Shown here piece after piece: positions 31,652-43,082 of a stretch of 64,000 nt of DNA. Location of the stretch: contig NC_089392.1 of assembly GCF_003171515.1 (NCBI RefSeq), positions 558,001 to 622,000 of the forward strand, in the 5' to 3' direction. Position 1 is the stretch's first letter, and every line of letters begins with the position of its first letter. Origin of the DNA: Pyrenophora tritici-repentis. Lineage: Eukaryota; Ascomycota; Dothideomycetes; Pleosporales; Pleosporaceae. The translations under genes were made by a program, and so were the position numbers. The notes under the pieces were generated by a model. It saw only the letters and a list, made by a program, of their open reading frames with translations. It was not told the origin of the DNA and did not search any database.

Positions 31652-33572
31652 ATGGGGGGCTCAGAGATGCCAAATGGACTCAATGTCAATGGATATGGGC
31701 ACAACTACGACTATCCACCATCACACGTCGACGGCCCATACAAGATTCTTGACCAATACCATTCCAAGCCAGCTAAGCTACGAGTCGCGTGCGTCGGTGC
31801 CGGTGCATCGGGCCTTTGCTTAGCATACAAGATGGAGAAGATGCTGGAGCCAGGGTCCTGGGAGTTGACGTTGTATGAGAAGAACCCGCACTTTGGGGGT
31901 ACTTGGTACGAGAATACCTATCCAGGGGTGGCTTGCGACATACCTTCGCACGACTACAACTTTACTTGGGACCCCAAGCCAGACTGGTCAACTTTCTTCG
32001 CATCGGGCAAGGAGATTCAAGGCTATTTTGAAGATTTTGCGGAAAGACATGGGAGCAAGAAGTATATGCAGATGAATAGTAGAATTGAGGAGGCGGTCTG
32101 GAATGATGCGGATGGCTGCTACAGTATAACCATCAGAAATCCAAGGACTGGCTCGATGAGGAAAGATTGGGCGCATGTGTTAGTCAATGGCTCAGGTGAG
32201 ACTGTTTGTCCCCACGTAACCTGCACATTGCTTACAAAATCCAGGCATTCTCAACAACTGGAAATGGCCAGACATCGAGGGCCTGCACGACTTCAAGGGC
32301 CCCTTACTACACTCAGCATCCTGGGACCACAGCGTCGATTTCAACAACATCACCGCAGCCGTCATCGGCGTCGGTTCTACCAGTGTACAAATTGTTCCTT
32401 CTCTACAAAAGATTGTCAAACAGCTTGAGGTCTTCATCAGAAGCCCCACATGGATATCGCCGCCATTCGGTGCCGGTGCGCTCAACGACGATCTGCAGAA
32501 GGGTCAAGATGTTGACCCAGGTCAGCGGCAATACACTTTTACGGAAGCAGATATCAAGAAGTTCAAGGAAGACCCCGAATACCACCTGGAATTTCGTAAG
32601 AAGATCGAAGCCGAAATCAACAGTCTATTCGGTATGTACCAACAGAATTCAGCATTGCAGAATCAGTTCCAGGACGTTATCACTAAGGAGATGCACCGTC
32701 GCATGGGTCCCGGCCACGAGAAGCTCAAAGAGTCCATCATACCCAAATGGTCGGTCGGATGTCGACGGATTTCACCTGGCGATGGCTTTCTGGAAGCACT
32801 AGTACAAGACAACGTTACACCGGTCTTTAGTGGCATCGAACGCATTGTACCAGAAGGAATCAAGACCGTCGACGGGAAGATCCATAAGCTGGACGCCATC
32901 GTATGTGCCACAGGTTTTCAAGTCGCTTTCAAACCAGCCTTCAAAGTTGTCAACGGTTCCAACACATCTATCCAGGAGGATTGGGCTAATGGCCCTAATC
33001 TTTACATGGGTGTTTCTGCGCCGCGTTTCCCCAACTACTATACCATCGTTGGACCCGGCGCAACTTGGAGCAATGGTACGTTGATACCAAGTATCGAAAC
33101 GACCATAGAGTACAGCATCAAGTGCATGAAGAAGATGCAGACAGAGGGTATCAAGGCGATGAGTGTAAAGCAAGATGCGTTAGATGAGATTTACGCGCAT
33201 TTCGATGAGTTTCACAAGACTACGGTGTGGCAGGAGGCGTGTAGGAGTTGGTTCAAAGACGGCCAGATCAAGAATAGGATCTACCTTTGGCCTGGTGCGG
33301 TAAGTCTTCTCCACCTTAACTACCCCCGATAATCCGCGCTCTTCCGTCTCTACCCCGCACCATGCCACACATACTGACTCGCACGAAATTAGACGATACA
33401 CTTCCTCAAGTCGATCAAGACACCACGCTGGGAGGACTACGATTACGTATACAGATACAAGAACCGGTTCGCGTTTCTGGGCAATGGAGACGTGAAGGCA
33501 ACGGCGGCTAGAGATGTGCAGGGCTTGAGCCCGTACATTCGGAACTGGGACCACGAATGGGATATTGAATAG
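31652..33572 (+). CDS. Baeyer-Villiger-type flavin monooxygenase 1
   Basis: NADPH/FAD-dependent monooxygenase inserting an oxygen next to a ketone. Exons 31652..32195, 32245..33299, 33393..33572 with introns of 49 and 93 nt, 592 aa. First Rossmann motif VGAGASG at 48-54, then GGTWYENTYPGVACDIPSH, typical of BVMOs; the type I BVMO fingerprint FxGxxxHxxxWD is present as FKGPLLHSASWD; second Rossmann motif GVGSTSVQ; ATGF near the C-terminal third. The start at 31652 is the first ATG of the frame. It belongs to the same subfamily as the second BVMO at 43083 (shared GCRR.SPG.G.LEAL) but differs widely, so they are old paralogues with possibly different substrates. It is followed at 1.07 kb by the Zn2Cys6 factor. 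Confidence 0.93.
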
Positions 33573-34646
33573 ACATGGTGTTTGGTGGAATTATATGCTC
33601 TTTTTTTTTACCATATGTTGTACTACATTGATTAATATGCATCACGATTGTTCGTCTCGCTCCAAATGCACGGGTGCGTCATTCTCTGTCGGTCGCCTGA
33701 AGCTCGTATGTACGTCGCGATGTACCCCGGTCCCATATTCCATAGTTCGGATGTTTGCAGCCTAGCCCACCTCAAATACCTCCACATATTGAAGCGTCGT
33801 GATGTTCAAGAGCTCCGAGACTCCGTCACCGTCCAATCGCGACATGCAACCCCGCCTATCCTCGACTCATGCTTCCCCAGAATGAACCCCCATTCCTCTC
33901 CAACACGAATCGCCATCTCCAGACTCCCCTCACAAAAGCCTGAAGCCACGATCGTGCTACTGGCTTTAATTGGGTGATGGGTCAGCGCGGAGCCGCCCCT
34001 GGCTCAGGCTTAGACATGGATTACTTGGCTCAACAGTTCCTGTGACCGACTCCTCATCAGACTTGTGTGGAGTACCGGCCGAGCAAACGATGGCTTTTCA
34101 TGCGTCACTTGAATAGATTCGTGGGGTGGTCGCCTGCGCGTTCGATTTGAGTCTGGTCAACGGGCATGTGGAGAAGAAAAAGAAAACATATGGCGCGGCT
34201 TTTCCACGAGATGGAAGAAGGTTTCGTACTGAGCAAGCACCTGCTTATCAGGAACGGTGGTTCGTCATGGTTCAGGGGCCTAGGATCCGCGTCGACACGG
34301 GCATGTCGAGCCTACACCAAAAATCGTTAGGTACATGCCAGTCCGTTGCCTCTTTGATGAGGAAGCATGCGCAGTAGTATTAGGCGCATCTCGGGCGAGT
34401 CAACAAGGCCGCCCAGTGCAATGGGAATGCGGGGCCCCACTTACTCGAGTCGACGTCCGCAACGTTCAGCTGACATTTGGGACTAGACTGGGCCCGTGGA
34501 ATCTCTTTCGTAGCCCAAACTCAGGTTTAGCCTGGAGGTTTGCCTTGTCTCATGTGTCTGGACGTCTCTTCCCCGCAAAATCTAACGGGCTGTGCGATAT
34601 TTCATACTCTCTTCCCGGACTAAGTACGCTACACCGGACGCGTTGA
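33573..34646. other. intergenic region between BVMO and the transcription factor
   Basis: About 1.07 kb with no supportable gene; contains the transcription-factor promoter. Confidence 0.5.
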
Positions 34647-37599
34647 ATGCCGATCCCACGAATTACGAGAAACAAGACCGTTACGACCAGAGTACCAAAT
34701 CCAAATATGATGAGCGAAAAGCAGACAGAAAGACAGGAGTCGCAAACTAGATCGGACAGTCAGCGGGAGCAGGGCACATCTGGAAAGAGCTCGTCGAAAG
34801 AGAAGTCTTCAAAACCGCGCCACAGGGCATCAGTTGCGTGTGCTTCGTGTCGAGATCGCAGAATTCGCGTAGGTAATTTATAACCATGCTTAATCTTTCT
34901 TTCTGACGCTTCGTAGTGTGTTGTACCCTCAGGAGAGAAAGAGTGCACTCAGTGTAAGCGATCGGGTGTAGACTGTGTCATCAAAAACGACGATGAGCGC
35001 CGAAGGTTTGTGGTCAATCTAGGCGCTGGAACACTAGACTAACATTCTGTAGGCCCATTTCGAGGGCTTACATGTGCTCTCTAACAGATCGGGTGGCACT
35101 CTTGGAAACGATGCTGAAAGAGCGAGGCGAAGAGCTACCACCAGTAAACCACCCACCAAAAACCCGACACAATGTCCCACGCAACGAGGACGGCACATCC
35201 CCAACCAGGAAAACTAGGAAAAACCAAGACGTAGAGAACGAAAACGAACATGAACATTCCAGTCCAGGAAGCCAAACAAGCCCTCAAGACGAATATATTG
35301 AATTTGAACAGCAAGAAATAAGCGTGGAACAACATGAGATGCACGTGCATAGTCCCCCGTTCTCGAACGGTGATGCGGAAAGCACCGGATCACCGTCTAT
35401 GCTACCCCCACCGAAGAAAGACGGAATGGTCAATCGCCTGCTTTCCACGCGCGGCCATCTCAGCTTCGACCAGCTCAGCGGCCGTCTACGCTACTTCGGC
35501 CCAACGACGAACTGCCACGTGCATTCCGAGTCATTAAGTCCATTTGGTTCGACCCAAGAACAAGATGAACAAAGGCGTCGGTGCGACAAGATCATTCGGT
35601 CGCTCCCGCTCGAGACGTATGATTACCTCATGGAATTATTTTGGCAGTGTTACAATCCTGTCATTCACGTGCTGCACCAAGAGGCATTCAACGAGGATCG
35701 CGAGAATGGAAAAACGCAGTTTTACTCTGGTTTCCTGCATGTATGCGTTTTGGCAATGGGGTTTCGCTTCGCGGATAAGGATAGGCCGGATGTGAAGAGG
35801 ATCAGTCTACCGGGCATGGAGAGTACCTTGCATCGCGAGGCAAAGTATATGCTTGATCATGAGTTGGAGAGACCAGGTGGTATTCCGAGCGTCGTCGCGC
35901 TGTTATTATTGGGGGACTTGGAGTGTGGAGTTGGCAGAGATAATCTGGGGTGGCTCTACGGCGGTATGGCTGTTAGGCTTGCGTTTGATATCGGGTATGT
36001 TCTTTGGGGAACTTTGGCAACTCTTTATTAACCAGAAACTAGTTTGCACCTCGACACAAGACTTTCTGGTCTACCAGAACGCGAAATTGAGATTCGCCAA
36101 ATGACGTTGTGGGCATGTGTAATCTACGACAAGTACTGGGCGTTATTTCTCGGCCGCCCAACAAGCATGAAGTCATCCGACCTCGAAATCTACCACTTGA
36201 CCAAGCAATTCGAACGCCTCGGTACATGTCGCCCCGCTGGCCTGGAGAAAAGCACAGAGACCATGATCTATGAAGCTCTGCTTGATCTGATGGAGCTCGC
36301 TGGCAAGATCACTGAGAACATGGATCCACATCGCTCGCAGAATGCGGCTTCCGATTCGATCACTGCAGTTGATCGTAACCAGTATATGCGCATGGCAGCG
36401 CTGGATCGCGAGTTCAGTCGCTGGTATGGGAGTTTGCCGGAGCAGTTGAGGTGGACGCCTCAGAACATCGCGACAGCGCCGTTTAGCTTCTTCTTGCTAC
36501 ACCAGCAGTACCATGCCAGTCTCATATTACTACATCGCCCGTTCGCTTTGTATGAAGACCAGGCGGATAGCGATAGTGGGCCTGACGATCACTTCTCTGC
36601 TCTGAGTAGGACAGTTTGCACGAAACATGCGATCCGGGTGGCGAGGATATACTGGCAGCACCGGCAACGGTTCAATACGAAGCAAATATTCGTTACGGGG
36701 ATACAGCATGCGGTATGTCGAACCTATACATATCCGACCCCACTCCTTACTGACACTCTCTTGAGGGCACCGCAGCAACCGCTCTAGTAGCCGCTTTGGC
36801 ATTCATAAAAGACCCTACCTCTCGAGCCAACAACATGCAGTACCTCGAGTGTCTCTCCGCCGCCCTGTCAGATATGGCGTTTACATACCAGCCCGCAGAG
36901 CGCATGTCGACAGTCCTTCGCGCCGTGATGGTCGAGTTACGCGGCGGCCCCGAACCACCGTCATCCACAGCGTTCAATCTTTACAAGCCCAAATCTTCTG
37001 TCGTACCCGCACGAAGGGGCAGCACAATCGACATGGACAGTGAGATGCCGGACGGACAGTGGGTAAAGAAGCGGCAAACGAGTCGCGGAAGACTAGGCGT
37101 AGGCAGTAGAAAAACAAGAACAATGAGTTCGAGCACTACAATGAGTGTGCCGCTAGAACACGGGCTCAGCCTAAAAACCCCATCATCACTGCGCTTCGAC
37201 GACGCCTGTCAGACTGATGGTTTCATCATGGTAACGCCTCGCTCTGAACTCGGTACCTGGCCTAGCATCGCCGACCCCCCAGAACTGTCACACACACTCT
37301 CCACCCCCTCTACCAACTCTTCAACCCGTCCCCGCCACTCGGGGACTTCATGGATGGGCCCAGAGTTTGACCAGCATGATCCTATATCGCAGCTTGCGAA
37401 TGCTCATTTCCCTGAACTGAGCGCCTTTGATGAGCCTGTTGGCGCTGGTGGCGATGCAATCAATCTAGACTTTATGCCACTTGGCGATGGTACGGATTGG
37501 AACATGAGTAAGGATTGGAACGGTAGTAGCGATTTGGACGGATTTCCATCAAGTGGTGGATTTGGCATGGGGTTTGGAGATGGTGGTAGGAAGTTTTGA
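34647..37599 (+). CDS. Zn2Cys6 transcription factor with Fungal_trans domain
   Basis: Nuclear regulator, likely for the surrounding enzyme genes. Exons 34647..34868, 34917..35005, 35053..35994, 36043..36712, 36766..37599 with introns of 48, 47, 48 and 53 nt, 918 aa. The binuclear cluster is spread over exons 1-2: CASCRDRRIR|CVVPSGEKECTQC, last Cys in GVDC; the second intron falls within the linker RRR|PISRAY, followed by a short dimerising coiled coil (DRVALLETMLKERG). The middle homology region (residues about 180-650) includes YNPVIHVLHQEAF, LLLLGDLECG.. and the TLWACVIYDKYW..LGRP motif of Fungal_trans proteins. The tail is Ser/Pro/Gly-rich. A start at the ATG 34707 or 34710 would shorten it by 20 residues. 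Target genes are not proven. Confidence 0.92.
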
Positions 37600-37712
37600 A
37601 GTACAATGTTGTTAGAAATCCGCATGCGAATTGGCGAACAACGCCGTGAGTAGTGCGCTAGTGTTGTGGTACGTCCATAGGATCGCTCCGCCATCTATCT
37701 CGTATGACTGAG

Positions 37713-38207
37713 TTACTGATACCACCTCTTTCTCTTGACCCTACCTCCTTTGCCTATCGGCACAAAAGCAATCTTAGCAACGCATTCACTCGACTGCATA
37801 TCTGCGATCATCACCCTAAGATTGCGCAGTCTTTTAGTCTTGTCTGCACCGTCCTCGGTGCTCTTGCCCTGAAAATCGCTGTCAAAGTACACTGAGTCTC
37901 TGACACAACTGCTGACGTATCCCAAGAGAGAAGGTGCATGGCACTGGTAGTGGATGATGAGCGAGCATAAGGCGGCTAAGAACATGATTGCGACTGAAAC
38001 AAAATATAGTATCATCCATGGCTTGCTGATGGCGTAGATGGAGGGCAGCTGGAATGTTGTAGTCGAAGTCGTGCTGAGCGTTCTCTCATCACATCTTTGT
38101 CCCGTTAAAGGGTCCCGAACTGGATTATTGACCCCAACTGTCGCTTCATACGCCCACGAGGCTCTGAAAACAGTATTGTACAGGAGGACTAAGCGCTGTT
38201 CCAGTAC
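37713..38207 (-). pseudogene. C-terminal relic of a fungal membrane-protein gene
   Basis: A 165-codon open stretch without a usable ATG before codon 75. Its middle reads as a helix after a conserved W (YAISKPWMILYFVSVAIMFLAAL), then LGYVSSCVRDSVYF and a closing DG..KTKRLRNLRVMIADM segment. That order resembles the C-terminus of large uncharacterised membrane proteins common in Pleosporales, as far as I recall them. Upstream, a frame at 38385..38209 (starting MSETRFPTTPS) cannot be joined in phase through the GTGAGT donor, and the several hundred residues expected before the helix are absent. It could instead be a small gene with an intron I failed to place. It is convergent with the transcription-factor gene. 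Confidence 0.38.
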
Positions 38208-38961
38208 TCACCGTGCTCATCACTGGTATCAGACCATGATTCAGCACCTTGTTGTACAATGATGATTGGCTCGAGTAGGCGCGCCTCAGCTTGACCAGAC
38301 GTTGAATTACGTGAGCTTTCACAATCCACATCAATTTAGCATCGCAAGCTGCTGAGGGTGTAGTGGGAAAGCGGGTTTCAGACATGGTAGGTAAGAAATA
38401 CGAGTACGATCAGAATGTGGAGAAAATGGACAGCTCAGATGACAGGCACTATTTCGCTCCACAAGGGGTTATAACCAGAGACAATTCAGTCATTACAACA
38501 AGGAAGTGTGCAAGCTGACTGTACTACTGTGCCACATGACGACACCTGCATGGATGCAACATCTGTCGTGCTCGACATCGAATCAAGCAATGAGAATTGG
38601 GGACTGCAGTTCGCGGAGGAAAGTCATGATGTTTTCGAAGGATAAGAACAAGAAACGATTGGATCTAGATTCTGAGGTCAAGGACCAGGATGAAGATATT
38701 AGAGGAAACCGCATCAAAGCCGTGTCATGCCAAGCCGCTAACGCAGACACTGCGGCAGGTACTATTCAGATATGCAATGAGGGGGACGTAAGACATGATA
38801 CAAATTAAATGCCATATATAGAAATAAACATAACTAAGCGCCATGAAGATGATAGGAGGCAAAAGCGCACGTGTATAAGGGTATCATATCCAAAGCCATG
38901 CCCAAAATCCATAACATCGTACCCAATTCGTAAACATAACAATCATGGGAAATGCCGCACA
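38208..38961. other. intergenic region
   Basis: One short plus-strand frame (38506..38808), charged but without recognisable features. No supportable gene. Confidence 0.45.
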
Positions 38962-40998
38962 TCACGCAGCAATGGGTGGTGACCCAAAACCAAAATCATC
39001 ATCGTCGTCAAAGAAGCATGCCGCCTCCTGTGTTGATAACATGAACTCTTCAAACGATCCTTTAGAGCTGGATACAGCCACAGAATCTGTCGGAACTGCA
39101 GTGCGGGGACTCAAAACGCGTTGATTTTTCGCTGGGGGTGGAGAAGTCTGAGGCGGAGCCGTGGTAGACTTTCTTTTCCAGGGCCCATCCATGGACTTAG
39201 GTAGCTGTGAAGGTCTCAGCTTCGCAAGCTTGGCTTCAATACCCGTGGCGAAGGGACCTGGATTCAAGCATCTGCCTGCTATTTTCCTCGCAGGTCTTAA
39301 TGGCTTGCTAGAGTTTGCAGTTGTACCTGCCTTAGCAGTCTTCTTCGCGGGCAGTGCAGTAGACACCGTCGGGATCGTCTTCTGCACCGCCTTAGGTGCC
39401 AATGGCTTCGCTGCCAGTGGCACAGGCATCGCTTTAGTGATGTCTTGCTCAGCTCGAGCTGTCACTATCAGCGGCGCTTTCGGATTGAGCTCTTCATCCA
39501 AGTCGTCCATGGAGAAATCAAAGTCCTGAGTTGACATTGGCGGAAGTCCGTCGGCCAACGTGGATGGTGCAATTACCGGAGCCTTCGTTGGTTCACTCGG
39601 CTTTGGCGCTACATCCGCAGCGAGATCCCGCGAGATCTGCGTACTGCTATCCAAAAAGTCATCCCAACAGTCTATCGGTGGTGAAACTGGAGCCGGAGCA
39701 GGCTTCGTAATTGATATAGACTTTGCAGTCACCAACGAGCTCGACTTTGATGCAGGTAGGCCAGGGAGTTTAAAGACTAGGTTCAAGTTTGCAGAGGTCG
39801 TTGTCTTGGCAATATGCAGCGCTGATTTTCTAGGCAAACTTTCAGACGGCACTCGACCAGGTACAGAGGGCATCTTAAATCCCGTTTGTGATGTGTCCCG
39901 TGGCGCATTAGACGGCGTGTAATCAGTTGCGACACGAATCGGAAACTGGGTCCGCCGGTATGGATGCTGGTCCAAGCCTCTGTACTTTGCAACGAATGGC
40001 ACTCGAGTCAGCACTGTCTTGGTACCCTCCAGCTGACCATCCAAGACCAAGCATTCTAAACGGTCATTTTCAGACCGCAAGACACGTAAATGTTGACTCT
40101 TTGACAACTGGCTACTTGTATCTAGGTCTCTTAATAGAGTGACGATACACCCAACCTTGATACGCAGGCGATGTGATGGTATTCCGGCTGGATTCAACTT
40201 GTAAAGTAGCCCCTCGGCAGGGTCCCACATCGGGATGTTCAAAGACATATCCTGCGAGAGAATCTCTATGAGGGGCCCAGGTAGCTTATCCAATATTGCC
40301 TCAATTGTCTTGTTTGTGGGACCATGTGTGCGAGTGAAATTGATATCGGCTTTGACAGGTACTGGCTTTGGCGAGGTCGACGCCATGGTCGGAGGAGGAA
40401 TGACGGAAGGGACGGGCACAGGCGGGGGTTGCAGGTTATGAAGACGAGGTTTTTCAACTGGATCTGACATGATCAGGTCATGGGCTTGAAGGAGCGAATC
40501 GTCATCCAAGTCGTCATCAGCCCACTGCTCGCCAAAAGATGTGTTCGATACTGGAAAGTCGAGGGCGATGTCGTTGTCATTATCGTCATCGTCATCCCAT
40601 GGTTCCTTCTCTATATCTTCGGCGATGGCTTCCAACTTCTTCGTTAGCTCTTCCTCCTTCTTGCGCTTTTCTTCTTCCTTCCTCTTCTTCAAGCCCAAGA
40701 AAGCCTCCATCCCGTTCTTCAGCTGTGCCTGCGTACGGCTGTATCCAATGAGTTGTGTTGCAAGCCCAATGCCCATTTGCTTCCTAGCCGCAGCCTCCTT
40801 TGCCTCTTTCTCCTCACGCTTCTTCTTTGCAGCTTTGCGACGTTCCTCGGCTTCGCGTGCGTGGGCGGCTCGTTGGTCTAATTCGATGTCGCGCTCGAGT
40901 TGCTTCTGCTGCCGCTCGTTGAGCCGCGGGCCATTTTTCTTGTGCAGCTTCTTGAGCTCGGTTGAAGTGTGCGCAACGCGGTGTGGTGTCGGAGCCAT
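38962..40998 (-). CDS. disordered/coiled-coil protein with an orphan PIF1/Helitron-type helicase 2B domain
   Basis: 678 aa, single exon. Residues 15-135 are a Lys/Glu/Arg-rich coiled coil, 136-170 are very acidic, and 175-240 are Pro-rich. Residues about 268-360 read like the 2B (SH3-like) domain found near the C-terminus of PIF1 and Helitron helicases: AGIPSHRLRIKVGCIVTLLRDLD, then a strand pair RLECLVLDGQLEGTKTVLTRVPF and RRTQFPIRVA (helicase pattern GIP.H.L.LKVG.PVMLLRNLD .. RRQFP...). No Walker A, Walker B or other helicase motif is present, and the typical MTINKSQGQ that follows in helicases is replaced by unrelated sequence. The rest is low-complexity with basic patches and an acidic DDDDDFGFG end. 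Probably nuclear and nucleic-acid- or protein-binding, with no ATPase. The family assignment is mine from motif memory. Confidence 0.7.
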   Translation of the reverse strand: MAPTPHRVAHTSTELKKLHKKNGPRLNERQQKQLERDIELDQRAAHAREAEERRKAAKKKREEKEAKEAAARKQMGIGLATQLIGYSRTQAQLKNGMEAFLGLKKRKEEEKRKKEEELTKKLEAIAEDIEKEPWDDDDDNDNDIALDFPVSNTSFGEQWADDDLDDDSLLQAHDLIMSDPVEKPRLHNLQPPPVPVPSVIPPPTMASTSPKPVPVKADINFTRTHGPTNKTIEAILDKLPGPLIEILSQDMSLNIPMWDPAEGLLYKLNPAGIPSHRLRIKVGCIVTLLRDLDTSSQLSKSQHLRVLRSENDRLECLVLDGQLEGTKTVLTRVPFVAKYRGLDQHPYRRTQFPIRVATDYTPSNAPRDTSQTGFKMPSVPGRVPSESLPRKSALHIAKTTTSANLNLVFKLPGLPASKSSSLVTAKSISITKPAPAPVSPPIDCWDDFLDSSTQISRDLAADVAPKPSEPTKAPVIAPSTLADGLPPMSTQDFDFSMDDLDEELNPKAPLIVTARAEQDITKAMPVPLAAKPLAPKAVQKTIPTVSTALPAKKTAKAGTTANSSKPLRPARKIAGRCLNPGPFATGIEAKLAKLRPSQLPKSMDGPWKRKSTTAPPQTSPPPAKNQRVLSPRTAVPTDSVAVSSSKGSFEEFMLSTQEAACFFDDDDDFGFGSPPIAA

Positions 40999-41522
40999 GG
41001 TGTCGTGTACATGGCGATAGAGGGTGGGTGATTGTCTATATGTAGCGTGTAGGCATCAGTGGCAGACAGGATCGATTTGGATTAGGCGCCCGCGCTAAAA
41101 CACGCAAGCACGTGACCATCCCTCTCTATGTACAATCACGACGACCTTCGGATTGAGACTACTATGCATCTTCAGCTCCCCCATGATGTCCCAGTCATAC
41201 ACTGTACATTCATTCATCGAACCATGTTCTATAGGCATTATTCACCCTGCACAAGAAAAGAGGCACCCATGATCTAGACATGACTCGCTGAATTGCAAGG
41301 GTGGAGAAACTGGAAAATAACAACCGATCACCCATGTGAGCGCAAGACTCGATCCACGAAGACGCATTTGGGGTACAGAAGCGGTTGGGTAGCTTCTCAG
41401 TCACGTACTTGCTTAAACAGTGGACATAGCAAAATATACTCATCACACCTCGATAACACTCGACACCAAGACCCGAGAAAGACTGTACCCACCTCCGGAA
41501 TCTATATACTAATCCAAACACT
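40999..41522. other. divergent intergenic region
   Basis: 524 bp between the helicase-2B gene (minus) and an SDR (plus). No supportable gene. Confidence 0.5.
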
Positions 41523-42379
41523 ATGGCCTTTGCTCTAAAGGGTGTTGCATATATTACTGGTGCTGGATCCGGTATGTTCAAGCAAACTGCATAGTAGCAG
41601 GACACTATCATGTTCACTGCTAAAAGGCGGCAGGCATCGGGCAATATACGGCATATGCTCTCGCAAAACAAGGTGTACGCTCATTCGCCCTGCTCGATCG
41701 CAACCCGGTCACGCAGACAATCAGCCACCTTAAACATCTTGCACCGGATGTTTCTGTAAAGGGATTTGAGCTCGATGTCACCAATGAGAAAGCGATCGAT
41801 CATAGCATAGAGGAGACGGTCAAGGAGTTTGGACGGTTGGACTACGCAGTCAACAATGCTGGTATTAGTGGATTTGTCAAGACATCCGACGAGGTACCAA
41901 AGCATGATTTCGAGAAAGTCATTGCCGTCAACACTACTGCTGTTTGGCAATGTCAGCGCGCTCAGATTCGGCAGATGCTGAAGCAAGAGAAGCTTACGGA
42001 GTCGTACCGTTCCTATCGAGGGTCCATCGTCAATGTGGCATCCATGTATGGCCTAGTTGCACCGCCTCTCAACGTCCCTGCGACAGCATACGCTACAAGC
42101 AAGCATGCTGTCATTGGACTTACGAAATCGGATGCACTCGCCTTCGCGCACAGAGGTATCAGAATCAACGCTATAGCCCCAGGCTATGTAATGACACCCC
42201 TTGTGGAAAAAACCATGAGCCAGGGCAATATGATCGAAACCGAAAGGTTGAAAGTTCCGGTCCATCGTTACTCAGAGATGGAAGAAATTGGCGACTGCAT
42301 TGCCTTCCTGCACTCGGATGCCGCTAGCTACATGATCGGCGCAACTCTGGTTGCCGATGGAGGATACACGGTAGTGTAG
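41523..42379 (+). CDS. short-chain dehydrogenase/reductase (classical)
   Basis: NAD(P)-dependent oxidoreductase, 264 aa: exon 1 41523..41571, intron 41572..41633 (62 nt), exon 2 41634..42379. TGAGSGIG is split by the intron after the second Gly triplet; LLDRN after beta-2 favours NAD+; NNAG, S in NVASMYG, YATSK active site, and the C-terminal VADGGYTVV give a standard full-length FabG-like enzyme. It lies 704 bp upstream of the second BVMO on the same strand, so a pairing alcohol-to-ketone (SDR) then ketone-to-ester (BVMO) is plausible. Substrate unknown. Confidence 0.93.
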
Positions 42380-43082
42380 AGAGTTACAACAATGCATGAT
42401 ATCGGTGATCTACGGTCCAAGATACCCATGTCCTGTAGTTTGCCGATATATTCTCCAAACCCGTCTATCGTGCTCAACAAAGTCGGCCTCACCTCGGCAG
42501 ATGTACATACTTACAGTATCTTCTCCACCCCACACGTCATACCACTTAGCTTGGGACTTACAGGACGCGTAACCGAGAAAACATTTGGATCGAATAGAGG
42601 CAGTCTATGACAACTCGCATGAACCCCTGGGTATCATCTATTCTACGGCACTCGATCGCCAGCCTGTGCTACTACCAGGGTGCCTGTCTGGCCGGCGGAA
42701 ATGCTTTACCAGTCCGCGGAACATGAATAGTAACCCGTCTTATTCGTGCGCACCACGACTCATCACGATGATCCGCGATCTCGGAGCACTCCAGGGATTC
42801 ACGTGGCATTTAGCGGCACTCCAAATTCACAGCTTACTGTGCTGTGTTGACTCGCGACATGGACTGGTTGATCCGATACATGACTCCCAGTGGCAGGGAA
42901 GCTGTGATATGAACGCGACACAAATAAAGTTTAAGAGCTCGTTCGCCTCGAGATGGATATATCCTTTATAGTTGTGCAATCCAGCTCTAACTACTTCTCT
43001 CCGTCTTCCCATACCTCTTACATAGTCTTCAGCACTCACACAGCGGACTACTTCAGGTTGTTTCTTCTTAGCCTAACCGAAA
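42380..43082. other. intergenic region upstream of the second BVMO
   Basis: No supportable gene. It holds the BVMO promoter. Confidence 0.5.

Noticed and set aside
39161..41020. Plus-strand frames of 120-159 codons opposite the helicase-2B gene
   Set aside because: Antisense of a Ser/Lys/Glu-rich exon, a composition that removes antisense stops; no protein features.
18955..42695. Six GGCCGG/CCGGCC sites in intergenic regions upstream of block genes (18955, 20580, 22868, 26585, 34075, 42690)
   Set aside because: The same hexamer also occurs in non-cluster intergenic DNA near 3.42, 3.57 and 3.92 kb and in coding sequence, and is missing before the CoA ligase, BVMO 1 and the third SDR. Not better than expected for GC-balanced DNA.
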